NCBI GenBank assembly: GCA_039704465.1
Contig: JASFAU010000015.1
Span: forward strand, 682,001-746,000
From: Plasmodiophora brassicae
Lineage: Eukaryota > Endomyxa > Phytomyxea > Plasmodiophorida > Plasmodiophoridae
Reading direction: 5' to 3'
Length of the DNA: 64,000 nucleotides
The notes under the pieces: generated by a model
What the model was told of the DNA's origin: nothing
What the model saw: the letters and a program-made list of their open reading frames with translations, nothing else
The model's database searches: none
Position numbers and translations under genes: made by a program
In this document: piece after piece, positions 10,225 to 22,589 of the stretch
Numbering within the stretch: position 1 is the first letter of the stretch
Layout of the letters: each line of letters opens with the position of its first letter

Positions 10225-13200
10225 GTGGCGCTGGCCGCCCCCGATCACGATCATCCAAACCAGCCAGAAAACAAGAGCCCGAGCAAGGAGGAGCCGGCCG
10301 AGAAGAAGGAAACGCGCAAGCCCGCGGACGTAAAGCGCGACAGAACGATATCATTGGCGGAGGCGCACGCGAGGTGCGGCCACCTGTCCACGATCACGAT
10401 CAGAAAGGCAGTCAAGAACGGGGCAATCACCGGTCTCAACATCGACGAGGCCGACCTGGCGAGCGACGAGGTGCCCAGGTGCAAGGTGTGCATCGAGGCC
10501 AACCTCAACCGAACGGCGATCCCGCGGAGACGGACACGGACGGTGCTCTCGAAGCTGCAGATCGTCGGGGCGGACCTGCAGACGTTCGACACCAGGTCGC
10601 ATGACGGAAAGACGTACATGGCGTGCTACGTTGACCACGCGACTGGTGTCGGTGCCACGGTCAACCTGGCAAATAAGGGTGACCAGGAGCAAGTCGTCAT
10701 GGACGTGCTGACCCGGCTCGAGGTCATGGGCGGCACACGCGTCGACACGTTCCGCGCCGACCAGGGCGGCGAGTTCACCTCGACGCGCCTGGCGAAGCTG
10801 CTGCGCGAGCGGGGAATCGCACAGGAGTTCAGCGACACGGACCGCCCGCACCAGAACGGTCTCGCGGAGACGTTCGGTGGCAAGATTGTCAAGATGATGC
10901 GCGCAGCTCGTGTCCAGTCAGGCGTCCCGCGCAAGTACGGACCGAGAACGGGCGGCATCAGACGTGGGTAGCCAACCGCGTGCCGCTCCAACGACACGGC
11001 CACCGGACGACGCCAATCGAGGAACTGACGGGGGAACAAGCAGACCTGTCGAGGGCGATGCCATTCGGTTGCGAGGCGTGGGTCAGGATCCGGCGGCAAA
11101 AGAAGTGCAAGCTGGACGCCAGGGCCGAGCGCGCGGTCCACATGGGGGTGTGCATCGACAAGAAGGCGTACCGGCTGCTGCTGTGGCACAGCCGCAAGAT
11201 GATCGAGTCTTCGGACGTGGTCTTCTTCCCCAACGAATTCCCGTTCAAGGATGACAGCGGCTCCCGCGGAGAGGAGACCCGCAAGCGCCAAGAGACGGCG
11301 CAAGCCCAGCTGCAAGGAGGCGGCGATGGCGGTCAAGACGATCGTCATGGGCAAGAAGACGACGGCGGTCGGGACGATCGCGTCGCACGACAAGACGACG
11401 GCGATCGAGAAGGTCGCGTCGGTCAACAACAGGGCGGCGCCAGGAGGATGGCCGCGCCATTCAGCGAGGCGGCGGCGGGGACGACCGTGCCAGGGAACTC
11501 GCAGGTGCCGGTGAAGACCGGCATGACGGACGCGATGAGCAAGCAGCTCAGGGCGGCGGGGATCGAGGACCTGCTGCTCAAGGCGTCCCTGAACCGAGGC
11601 GGTCGACGCGCATCAGAGGAGCGCCCGCTCGGTTTGCCGACGTGGACTACGACGGCGAAGCGCGGCGCCAGAGGGCGGCCAGCGCCAGGGCGGCAGCAGG
11701 GGCTGCCGACAACGTCGACCAGGCGGCAGCAGCAGATGCTGTCGACCACGACAACGAGGCCAACGACGACCCGGACAACGAGGCGGGGATCGAGGACCTG
11801 CTGCTCAAGGCGTCCCTGAACCGAGGCGGTCGACGCGCATCAGAGGAGCGCCCGCTCGGTTTGCCGACGTGGACTACGACGGCGAAGCGCGGCGCCAGAG
11901 GGCGGCCAGCGCCAGGGCGGCAGCAGGGGCTGCCGACAACGTCGACCAGGCGGCAGCAGCAGATGCTGTCGACCACGACAACGAGGCCAACGACGACCCG
12001 GACAACGAGGACCAGGTCAACCAGGACGAGGCGCTCGAGAACGAGGACAGCTACCTGGAGGAGGAGGACGCTGGCAACGCGTTCCTCACTGAGTACGAGG
12101 CCGAGAACGGGCCTGACCGGGACAAGTACCTGGCGGCGCAGGTCGAGGAGATGCAGTCGCTGAAGGAAGCGGGCACGTATGAGATCGTGGACCGCCCGAC
12201 CGACGCTCAAGTGCTGCCAACAATGTTCGTGCACACGACGAAGCGCGACGAGGACGGGGAGATCACGCGCCACAAGGCCCGCTTCTGCGTCAAGGGATGC
12301 TGCGACAAGTTCAAGGGCCAGAAGGAGACGTACTCGCCGACGCTCCGGTATGCGACGTTGCGCATCATGGTGGCGCTGGCGGCCATGCTGGGCGTGGTCA
12401 TCCACCAGCTGGACGTTAAGACGGCGTTCCTGAATGGAGACCTGCCGTACCCGATCTACTGTGAACAGCCGAAGAACTTCGTGGTCGGAGGACGCGGCAA
12501 GGTGATGAAGCTCCTGAAGGCGCTGTACGGCCTGGTCGAGGCGCCGAAGCTCTGGTACGATAAGCTCGTATCAGTTCTGTTCGAAATCGGCTTCACAAGG
12601 GTGACCGGCGACCCGTGCCTGTTCGTTATGTTCACGACGAAGGACGGCCGCAGACAGATCACGATCCTCGGGGTGTTCGTGGACGACTTTATGATGTTTG
12701 GCACGGATCCCGACGTCATCGAGTACGTCAAGGCAGCGTTGGGCAAGAAGTTCAAGATGAAGGACCTCGGCATCGCGAGATGGATCCTGGGGATGCGCAT
12801 CAAGCAGGAGGCAACGCGCATCACGATCGACCAACAGCAGTACGCCAAGGAGGTGGTCGCGCGGTTCCAGACCGACATCGACGAGGCAGCCGCCGGGCGC
12901 CGCTTGCGCGCGCCGGCCACGGCTCTGCCTGTCGGGGCAGATTATGCCCCGGCGAACCGACGGTGTTCCGCACCAGCATGAGCGGTACCGCGAGGGCGTT
13001 GGTTGCCTGGCGCATCTGTCGATCGGCACGATGCCGACAATCACGCACGCGGTGTCGCAGCTGTCGCGTCACCTGAACAACCCGGGTCGGGAGCATTTCG
13101 AGGCGATGCTCCACGTGCTGCGATATGTCCAGAACAACACGGATGTCGGCATCATCTACGCGAAGAGCAAGACACCGGCGACTGAATTCGACCCGATGGC

Positions 13201-13716
13201 ACTGAACAAAGACAACGTGAAGGAGTCGGAGCCCCGGGCGGCGGTCGACTCGGACTTTGCGATGGACCCGGACACATCCAAGTCGGTCACGGGATTCATC
13301 GTCACGCTGATGGACGCAGCTGTGAGCTGGCGATCGAAGCAGCAAAGCCTGGTGGCGACCTCCTCAGCGCACGCGGAGTACGTGGCGGCCAGCGAGCTGG
13401 CGCGTGAAGTAGTGTGGGTCCGGATGCTCCTCACCGACATCGGTTCACTCTGACGGACCCGTCGATTGTGCTGGAGGACAACACGGCTGCCGAGCAGATG
13501 GTGAAGACGCTCGGGGTCACGGACCGGAACAAGCACATTCGGGTGAAATGGCACTATGTGCGAGAGTGCGTCCAGGAGGGACTGCTCCGGTTCGAGCGCG
13601 TGGCGTCAAAGAACAATCCGGCGGACGCGCTCACCAAGCCGACCACTCGTGAACCTGTGGAGGTCATGAAGAGGGCGGCCGGGATGGGTCGGGTGGACCT
13701 GTCGCTGGCGCCTTAG
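10225..13716 (+). pseudogene. Copia-3 pol: integrase, RT, RNase H (frameshifted)
   Basis: Integrase: HARCGHLS...CKVCIEA zinc region, catalytic D in GADLQTFD, D in FRADQGGEF, E in HQNGLAET (10,340-10,900). It continues in other frames as HQTWVANRVPL...VHMGVCIDKKAYRLL. RT starts after an acidic linker and holds YEIVDRP...HQLDVKTAFLNGDLPYPIY and the catalytic FVDDFMMFG near 12,680. RNase H and the end (SSAHAEYVAASELAREVVW; NPADALTKP) run to TAG at 13,716. At least four frame changes separate these blocks, one caused by the 227-bp duplication at 11,558-12,010, so no single Pol is encoded as written. Confidence 0.85.
11558..12010 (+). repeat. 227-bp tandem duplication in Copia-3 pol
   Basis: The segment starting GGGGATCGAGGACCTGC occurs at about 11,558 and again at about 11,785 and is near-identical across 227 bp, encoding LLLKASLNRGG...DDPDNE twice. 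The length is not a multiple of three, so the second copy shifts the frame between the integrase tail and RT. Confidence 0.9.
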
Positions 13717-13722
13717 GGCGGC

Positions 13723-13902
13723 TGATTCATAATGGGAAGGCTAGCGACAGTGGCCGACCCATGAGTCACGACGACGTGACGCAACTGGTGCACAGTGGCG
13801 ACCGTGCCACTGTGTGTGCGACGTCATGGGGACGTCGGCTTCCCCCACGTTAGATACACTGGGGACTTTCACTTTCCTAAGCGCTTCGAACTGCTTGAAT
13901 CA
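13723..13902 (+). repeat. Copia-3 3' LTR
   Basis: 180 bp, same as 8552-8731. It is followed by target duplication ATTCA and then the right half of the dispersed LTR-like repeat. Confidence 0.95.
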
Positions 13903-14038
13903 ATTCAAACTGCGCGGCTGCGCGACCTCCGTCGCGGCCGTGCCATAACATGCGGCGTGGCGAGGGCCCAAAAGTCGCACATGTCGGGGGCACAGTCGCA
14001 CTTTTCGATAGTGCGCCCGTCGGGCAGATCACGGTTAG
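13903..14038 (-). repeat. Right half of dispersed LTR-like repeat
   Basis: After removing Copia-3 and one ATTCA, the sequence reads through to AAACTGCGCGGCTGCGCGACC...GCCGTGCCATAACA, matching the inverse of 29,620-29,680. From about 13,975 to 14,038 the match fades and nothing is recognised. Confidence 0.55.
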
Positions 14039-14207
14039 TGGAGTGGATGTATTACGTACGGCGTGTGCGGCGGACGTTACAGTGGCGACGTAGTCGCCGA
14101 CGGTGTAACGGTTGCCAACGCCGGCGGGCACGGAGTCGCGGAGTGCGTGACGGCGTTCACGTGCTGCAGGCATGTGCTGCTGGTCGTAGTGGATACGTTG
14201 TTCGACA
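14039..14207 (-). repeat. Copia-1 LTR fragment, reverse orientation
   Basis: Matches the reverse complement of the 184-bp Copia-1 LTR except for its last ~17 bases, which are missing at the 14,039 side. It ends TTCGACA at 14,207. No target duplication is visible, so it is a solo or recombined LTR fused to the 5'-truncated gypsy-1. Confidence 0.85.
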
Positions 14208-17200
14208 CATGGAACAGGGGCTACCCCGCAAGTGGAGGCGGAGGCTCCGAAGGCTTGCCTTCAAGAGATGGAATGTCTGGAGAACGAAGATGGGACCAGA
14301 TCCGGCAGCCAAGGTCACACCTTGCCGAACGCGGTTAAGGCAGGGAGCGCGACCGTACCGTTGTAAGGCGCGGAGGTACAGCAAGGAACAAAGTGAGTTC
14401 CTGGAACAGTTCGTATCCCTGTTGAAGAAATACGGGTTGGTCTATGAAAACTACAACAGTGAGTGGGCCTCACCGGTGGTTGTTGTTCGGAAACCCGGGA
14501 ACAGAGGATGGCGAATGTGTGTTGATCTAAGAGAGGTCAACATGTTGTGCGAAGCAACTGCATGGCCGATGCCGTTCCTAGAAGCCATTGTGCAACACTT
14601 GGCAGGATCCAAGTATTGGTTCTCTTTGGACGCATTTAAGGGCTTTTGGTTAATGCCTCTGGCAAAGGAATGTCAGGAAATATTCTCGTTCGCGACAGAC
14701 AGGGGAATATACACTCCTACCAGAACAATTCAGGGAGGGTTGAATTCGTCGCCTCAGTTCCAGGCACGGATGGCAGAAATATTCTCCGAATTACTGATGA
14801 AGGCACTCATCATCTGGATTGATGACATTCTGGGGCATGCTAGAACTGAACAAGAATTGTTCAGAGTGTTAGACATGACACTGCATGTGGCTGAGAAGCA
14901 TAACCTGAAATTCAATCTGGATAAGTGCGACTTCTTCTTGAGGAAGGTGAAATTCGCAGGGCGTATCTTCACGCCAGAGGGAACCACCCATGATCCAGAG
15001 CGAATACGAGCGCTGCAAGAAATGCAGACTCCCAGGACTGCAAGAGATTTGCAGCAATTCCTATATGCGGTACAGTGGATGAGCAAGTCAATACCGGAGT
15101 ACAGCCGTATTGCCTTACCACTGCAGGAGATTTATGAGAAATCCATGAAGGATCAGCCGAAGCGTACCAGATCGGTCACCGGGGGAGTAAGACTGAAAAG
15201 GCATGGCTGGAGTGAACTGCATGACACAGCTTTTGAAGAGCTGAAGGAATTGATTGGGAGGAACACCCAACTAGCATATCCAAGGAAGGATATGATCCAG
15301 TGTGTGTTTGCAGATGCAAGCAAGTACCACAGGGCAGGAAGGGTAACGCATATTCCCATGGAGGACAGAGATCTTCCAACCTGGGAGGCCCATCACCAAC
15401 CATTGGGTTTCTCAGGCCACAAATTCGCGGGTTCAGAACTTAACTGGGCGACTCCAGATAAGAAAGCCAGCGCACTGTTGGATGTAGTGGAGAAACTGGA
15501 GTATCTCCTACAGACGGGAAAACCATTCAGATTGTACACGGATCACAGGAACCTGATGCACATATATGACCCACAGAAGTGCACGCAACCAGCAGCGGAA
15601 CGGCTGGAGCGCTGGGGTATGAGGTTGCGGAAGTACAACTTCGTCATTGAGCATATTCCTGGGGATAAGAACGTGTGGGCTGACCTGCAAACGAGATGGG
15701 GTGCAGAAACTGGTCTCGGAAGAGATGCTGATTTGGAACACCAAATCGACACCGGACGGGTAAAGTACGGAGACACCACAAATGTCTTCCGAATACTCCG
15801 AATTCGAAGTGATGAGGATCGGGACAGTTATCCGGAAGCTTCGAATGGGGGCGTGGGGAATGAGGATCAGGAGATACATCCGGAAACCCATGACCGCGGT
15901 GTACCCAATAACACGGGTGTGGAGAATGAGGATCAGGAGATACATCCGGAAATCCACAAACGTTGGGGGCAATTCGCTGAGAAATTCAGAATCCAACCCA
16001 CACTGGAAGAGAAGCTTATCTGGCCTACAGAAACTGAAATCAGTGAAAGGCAACTGAAATTCTTCACGAAGGATAAGCTACGCAACCTGAGGAAGAACGA
16101 GGCTGGGTTATGGGTAAACCAGCGAGGACAGGTTGTGATCCCATCGGAAGATGTGGAGATGAGAGTCAGGTTGACGGTTATTGCACATGCTGCAGGACTT
16201 GCACATCGTAGCATTAACCAAATGACACTTCTACTGCGAAGTAAATTCCTCTGGAATGGCATATCAGCGGACATTAAGCAAATCGCGAAGAACTGCTTAC
16301 ACTGCCGACCCACACGAGGTGGTGAGGTGCGTCCACGACCACTGGGTCCAGCATGCCATGCTAAAAGACGGGGAGAGGTGAAGAGGCGGGACATGATTTC
16401 AAATGGATACTGGTATTGAGAGACGACTTCTCGGGACTCGTACACCTAGTGCCAACGATAGTACCTGACAGCTTGGTCACGGTACAGGCACTGATGGAAT
16501 GGAGGTCCAAGAATGGCACACCTAAGACAATTGTGTCAGACCAGGCATCATACTTCATGTCAGAGGTAACCAGGGAGTATAACAAGCTGTGCAATGTGAA
16601 ACAACATTGGACGACGGCTTATATACATTACCCGAACGGAACGGTGGAAGTGGTCAACAGACATGTACTGGCATTATTTCGTACAATCTGCTCAGACTTG
16701 AGATGGCAGAAGGAAGAATGGCCATGGCTGCTAAAGGTGGTGGAGCATGTGCTCAACCACCGGCCACAGCAACGACTTGGGGGCCGAGCGCCTGTGCAGG
16801 TTCACAGCGGGCTGGAACCTGACAACCCTCTGGATGGAATCTGCATCAACCCCGTCAGGGAGACACAAATCAATGTCACAGAAATGACTTCTGATGAAAT
16901 TGTGAAGCTCACTGATGAGCTAATAGCCGCGCTGAATCAGATGCACAAGGAAGTCGCTGATCTCAGTGAACGCCAGAGAGCACAGCGGCGACAGAGGGTT
17001 TCGGAAAATCGTATCCCGCCGAATGTATATCCGGGAGATTTCGTCCTTCGAGCAGAAACGCTCAGAGCTGGTGAGAAATTATTTCTCAAATGGAGAGGTC
17101 CATATCGTGTCACAGACGTCCACTCGGGATATGTCTTCGAGGTCGAAGACATAATCAGTGGGGACAAACACGTGGTACATGGTAGCCGACTTCAATTCTA

Positions 17201-17533
17201 CTGTGATAAGAACCTCAACATCACGGAAGAGCTCAGGGAGCAAATCGCCTATGACAACGCCAAATGGGAAATTGACACGATATCTGATGCACGCATGAAT
17301 CGTGAACAAACCTTGGAGTTACTCATCAAATGGCGCGGCTTCAGCGAGGATGAATCCTCATGGGAGCCAGCTCGAATCATCATTGAAGACCAACCACGAA
17401 TGGTGCAGGAATTCATCGATGAACACAAAAGTCATGCATTGGCAACAGTGTTGCAGGACATGATGCCGCAACAATCCAATGTCATGAATCGTAGGTCATC
17501 ACAACCGAAACAGGTGAAGGCCAAGCGGAAGTC
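14208..17533 (+). pseudogene. Gypsy-1 pol: RT, RNase H, integrase, chromodomain (5' truncated, split)
   Basis: Order of domains: RT N-lobe (LRQGARPYRCKARRYSKEQSEFL...WASPVVVV), RT core with catalytic IIWIDDILGHA near 14,815, RNase H (CVFADASKYH...LYTDHRNLMHI), integrase zinc region (HAAGLAHRSINQM...KNCLHCRP) and integrase core (VSDQASYF; YPNGTVEVVNR) in a second frame from about 16,400, then a chromodomain (LELLIKWRGFSEDESSWEPARII) near 17,320. Gag and protease are absent. A frameshift near 16,385 hits the first integrase Asp region. Copia-1 B is inserted at 17,533; the last codons lie at 22,779-22,827. Confidence 0.9.
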
Positions 17534-17717
17534 TGTCGAACAACGTATCCACTACGACCAGCAGCACATGCCTGCAGCACGTGAACGCCGTCACGCACTC
17601 CGCGACTCCGTGCCCGCCGGCGTTGGCAACCGTTACACCGTCGGCGACTACGTCGCCACTGTAACGTCCGCCGCACACGCCGTACGTAATACATCCACTT
17701 CATTATTGTCCTTCTCA
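17534..17717 (+). repeat. Copia-1 B 5' LTR
   Basis: 184 bp, TGTCGAACAACG to CCTTCTCA. Essentially identical to the 3' LTR and to the LTRs of copy E. Confidence 0.95.
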
Positions 17718-17731
17718 GATTAACAGTCGTA
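17718..17731 (+). promoter_or_regulatory. Copia-1 primer-binding site (tRNA-Asn GUU half)
   Basis: GATTAACAGTCGTA abuts the LTR. Its complement, CGACTGTTAATC, is the anticodon arm of a typical tRNA-Asn(GUU), ending at nucleotide 40. The same 12-14 bases follow the LTRs at 5688, 6968, 34,431 and, on the minus strand, near 8191, 23,426 and 27,502. Confidence 0.7.
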
Positions 17732-17760
17732 TAGGCGCAGGCGCTGAGCCTCTACTCGCC

Positions 17761-20700
17761 ATGGCCGAGCGCCAGGCGACGCCTAACACGGATGACGACC
17801 CGCTGCGTCATCTGTCGCTCGAGGAGATCGACACCCGAATTGCCGAAGCGGAGGCAACGATCGCCAGGCAGGAGAAGATCGACCGTCTCCGTGTCCTGCA
17901 GCAGCAGCTGGCGCGTCCGACCAGCTGTACATCGACCCGGCCATGCCGATCATCGCCGAGGCGCACAGCCGAAGCGACGCAGGCCGACTGCCCATGCCCA
18001 AGTTCGACGGTACTCCCGACTCGTTCACGTCCTGGGTTCAGACAGCTGCACTCTGGTTTCGCAATCGTGGGTACGCGGACGTCATCGGGATCAACGAAGA
18101 TGGCTCGCCGACTGCGACAACCGGTACGGCACACGACCCAGCTCTCGAGGCAGCGCGCGCGAGATTCTACTCGTCCACATGCTGGACCACAAGATCGCGT
18201 CCGCGTTGTCTTTGTTTCAGGCAGGCTCGGCTGCCAAGTGCTGGCGCGTGCTGTTCCAGGCGTACAGCCCGTCGTCGCTGGCATCGGTCGTGCGCGCCGT
18301 CCGCGACCTCGTCACGGTCCAGCACATGCCCGGCGAGTCGGTCGCCACGTACGCCGCCCGAGTTCAAGCAGCGGCTCATCGCGTCCGGTCGACGGTACCG
18401 ACCGAGATGCTGTCCCTCACCGACGCATTGGTCGCCGTCCTCATCTTGGCCAACGCATCATCCGATCTCGACGCCGTCGTCGCTGGCCTGCACAATCGTG
18501 CTCTGGACACGCTGCCCAGTGTCTCCGAGGTCGTCGGGTCGTTGACAAGCGAGGAGATCAGAGTCCAAGACGTGCGGGACCGACACGACGCGTTCCAAAC
18601 GGCCAACCGCTCCAGTTGCGCCACATCGACGCGTCCCCGTGGACCACGACGCAACGAGTCCTGCGTCTTCCATCCCGGATCCAAGCACACTAACGGCGAA
18701 TGCACGCTGCAACGACACATCTGGTACCGCGACAGCAACGCGAAAAGCAATACATCCTCACCAACGTCCAACGAGTATCCAACGTCTGGCGCTCATCCGA
18801 TCGATCCGGCGCCCGAGCCGATGCGTGCTTTGTCGGCACGCCACGCCATCGACGTGTACGCGAACTCAGTAGGCCTACTGGACTCAGCGTGTTCCACGAC
18901 GATGACGCCCCTGCGCCGACATCTCAGCTGCTATCGCAAGGGCACCGGACCGGAAGTTGAGCTAGCCGATCTGTCGCGTACGACCACTTCCGGTCGAGGC
19001 GTGACGTCATTCGGCATGGATGTCCAGGCGACGAGTATCGATTCGCTGCACGTTCCCCGACTTGGCCAAGCGCTAGTATCAGTTGGCCAGCTCACCAGAT
19101 CAGGTCACAAGATCGTGTTCGACGGCGATACCGCGAAGATCTACTCGGGGGCCAACTGGACGGCGCCCGTCGGTCAGCCAGTGGCCGTCAGTCAACGAGG
19201 ACACGATAACCTGTACCGGATTCCATTATCCGCTCCAACCTCCGCGCCCGGCACACTTCACTCTGCCCGAGTCTGCTCCTTGATCGCATCCAGCGTCTCA
19301 TGCCGCGTCGCTAAGGTCACCGCCGCAGCTCCAGCTGTCTGGCACGCTCGAACCGGCCACCTGGGTTACGGCAACCTGCGCATCCTGCACAAACGTTGTC
19401 GTGGCATGAAGTTCGACGGGCCAATCCCGAGGCCGAGATCGATGTCCATGTCCTGCGCTGCATGTTTACTCGCCAAGGGCAAACGGTCAACATTCCCTCC
19501 CAGTACGTCGCGCGCGCGTCGTGTTGGCGATCTCGTCCATAGCGATCTGTCCGGACGGTGGCCTGTCGTCGGTGTCGGCGGCTTTGAGTACTACCAGACC
19601 ATGCTGGACGATTCCTCTCGGTACCTGTCCGTCTATCTGCTACGTCGCAAATCGGAGGCGCTCGACGTCATCAAGCACTATGACGCGCGTCTTCGCAACC
19701 AGGAAGGACGTGGTATCCGGACGTTCCAGACTGACGGTGGCGGCGAGTACAACTCCAAGGCGTGCGTCCTGTTCTACAACGAGTCCGGCATCCTGCACCG
19801 CAAATCTGTCCCGTACACGCCCGAGCAGAACGGCCGCGCTGAAAGCGTCAACCACACGCTCTGCGGTATCGAAAGCTCAATCCGGTGCCACTCTCGCATG
19901 CCTGACTCCACGTGGCCCTGGTCGCTGTCCTACTCTGATACTGTGTACAACATCCACCCGAGATCAGTCCTTCCCGGGCGTCGCACATCGTTCGAGGCTG
20001 CTCGTCGCGCCCTACCTAACATCTCGGCCCTTCGTGTCTACGGTTGCGATGCCTATGCCATGCGACCGCATCCAGCCACGAAGAAGCCGAGCAAGTTGGA
20101 GCCTCGTCGTGTTCGCGCTGTGTTTATCGGTTTCACGCCCGGCATGAAGGCTTGGCGGTTCTACGACGTGGGCCGGGAAGACACGTTCGAGAGCACGACT
20201 GCCGAGTTCCTGGAGACCTCGTTCACATTCGGCTTTGGAAGATCCAGCCCTGCTAGTTCATCATCAGCGCCACCGTCCAGTCCCGAGTCGAGCTCTGCGC
20301 CGAACGTTGACACGATCGTCCCGACGCCCGTCTCTTCCGACGCCGTCATGGCACCTCTACCATCGACGTCAGCATCCTCTCTCGCAGCATCCCCTCCCGA
20401 GCCTCCGTCACCTGCCGCTGCGTCATCGCCTTCCGAGATCGTCCGACCGACCGTCGCGCTCACCGTCTCCTGATGACGTATCCACCGACGAAGATGATGA
20501 TGACGCTGAAGATGATCCCGACTACGAAGGTTCGGCGTCCAGCAACGACTCTCCCAACGAAGCTGCCGACCCCGACGTCCACGACAATTCCGACGCTGCT
20601 GATATCGTTGACCACAATGTCATCGACGTGCCACGCCCTCGCCGATCGAATCGTCGTCGTCAACCGCCTGGTGAATGGTGGAAGGCGCCGGAGGCGGCCA

Positions 20701-22589
20701 ATCGTTCGTCGACACGGTGGTCCTCGACGGTCGACGCCTGGTTCCAGAATCCGACCCTAACGTTCCCGACACAGCGCCCTCCTCGTCGCTCCCGCCGACT
20801 GATCCGGCATTGGCAGCAGGTTGAGGAGCGCCGTCTGATCGATCAGGCCATCAGGTCCAACCGTCCGACATGTCGCGGCGCCGCTGCCAAGGCATGTCGA
20901 GCCAAGGTATCCGCCCCGATCGACCCAGCCCGTCTACCACGACCCGACCTGTCGAAGCTGAAAGCGACCGACATTCCCGTACCCAACTCAATGGCCGATG
21001 CCCTCTCATCACCTTTCGCTGGCCACTGGTGGGACGCCGCCGTCACCCAGATGGCAACACTGGACGCCAGGACACGTTCGGCCCGCTAATCGACCTGCCG
21101 AAAAGTAAGATCGCTGTTGGCGCCAAGTGGGTGTTCCGAGTGAAGTCCTCGCTCAGTGGCAACGGTGGCATCCGCAAGTTCACCGCCCGACTCTGTGCTC
21201 AGGGCTTCCGACAACGCCCCGGCATCGACTTCGACGATACGTTCGCGCCGACCGCCCGTGCCACTGCGTTCCTCGTTATCCTAGCGCTCGCGGCGCAGCA
21301 CGGCCTGCATCTTCGCCAGGTCGACTGGGTGGCCGCATACCTGAACGCCGACATGCTCCATGATGTTTACATTCGTCAGCCGGATGGCTTCACCGATCAT
21401 CACGTCCCGTACCGAGTTCGTCAACTGCAAAAGGCCCTTTATGGAACGAAACAAGGCGCCGAACGTTGGTACAAGACGCTTCGGGAGATGCTGTTATCAC
21501 TCGGATTCGAATCGATCATCGCGGACCCCTGCGTCTTCCGGTACGATCGCGATGGAAAGTTCATGATCATGTCGGTGCACACCGACGACGGTCTGCTGGC
21601 GTACAATGACGTCCCGTTCGCGGAATCCGTTCTCGAGAAGCTCTCCACGATGGCCGAGATCACCGATCAAGGTGAACCGTCGACCCTGCTTGGCATGCGC
21701 ATCCGACGCGAACCTGGCACCGGCGCCATCACCCTTGACCAAGCCGAGTACATCGAGAAGGTGTTGAGCGACTTCAACATGTCGCATTGTCATCCGGTCG
21801 ACACACCGCACCAGCCTGGCGTTCACCTATCAACGACAATGAGTCCACAAAGCGACCTCGACCGTGACGAAATGGCGACCAAGCCGTACCTCAAACTTAT
21901 TGGCTGCCTGACATGGCTCGCCCATCGATGCCGTCCCGACATCGCGTACATAACGAATGTACTGGCCCAATTCTCCTCGAATCCCGGCATCCAGCATTGG
22001 CGTGCGGGGCAACGCGTTCTTAAGTACCTCGCCGGCACCATGACGCACGGCATCCGATACGAACGCCAGCCCGAAGATCGTCTGATCGCATACGCCGACG
22101 CTGATTGGGCATCCGACCCTGACACGCGACGGTCGCGCTCCGGCCACATCATCCTGCTGGCTGGCGGCCCCGTGCACTGGCAGTCACGTCGCCAAGACCT
22201 GGGCGCAGTCAAAGTTAGCTTATCGTCCACACATGCAGAGATCAAGTCGCTGTGTGCTGTTACCCGCCAGCTGGCCTGGATCCGGTCATTCCTGACCGAA
22301 ATCGGCTTCGCACGCTCCAGTCCGACGATCGTATACGAGGACAATCAAGGCGCGAAGGCCTGGTCTGGCTATCGTCGGATGGATGATCGCACGAAGGACA
22401 TCGAGGTGCAGTTTCACTACACCCGGGAGGCCGTCGAGGCCAGTTTGATCGTGGTCCACAAGTGCCCGTCCGCCGAGATGGCTGCAGACTACCTCACGAA
22501 GCCCGCTCTCAGCACCTCGTATCATGCGAACCTGCTCCTGGCCGGCATCATCGACACAAGTCCCAGGCCGTGTGCTGCTGGAGGGGGCG
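17761..22589 (+). pseudogene. Copia-1 B gag-pol (several frameshifts)
   Basis: Gag begins at ATG 17,761 (MAERQATPNTDDD). A one-base loss near 17,935 and another near 18,150 break the frame; from there gag, protease (LLDSACSTT), GAG-pre-integrase, integrase (HSDLSG, TDGGGEY, PEQNGRAE) run open to 20,473. The acidic/Ser-rich linker and RT start are in another frame to 21,089, and RT (DTFGPLIDLP...; SVHTDDGLLAYN) plus RNase H are open to the end (KCPSAEMAADYLTKPALS). The stop lies inside the 3' LTR. Positional comparison with copy E shows all breaks are small indels. Confidence 0.85.

Larger units (their letters stand above)
8552..13902 (+). mobile_element. Complete Ty1/copia element Copia-3
   Basis: 5351-bp element with identical 180-bp LTRs and target duplication ATTCA (8547-8551 and 13,903-13,907). 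Primer-binding site 8732-8745, gag-protease ORF 8753-10,219, then integrase, RT and RNase H to 13,716 in several frames, and a weak purine stretch (GGGCGG) before the 3' LTR. Identical LTRs point to recent insertion. The family is distinct from Copia-1/2: classical CCHC knuckle, different LTR, and a different predicted primer tRNA. Confidence 0.95.
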
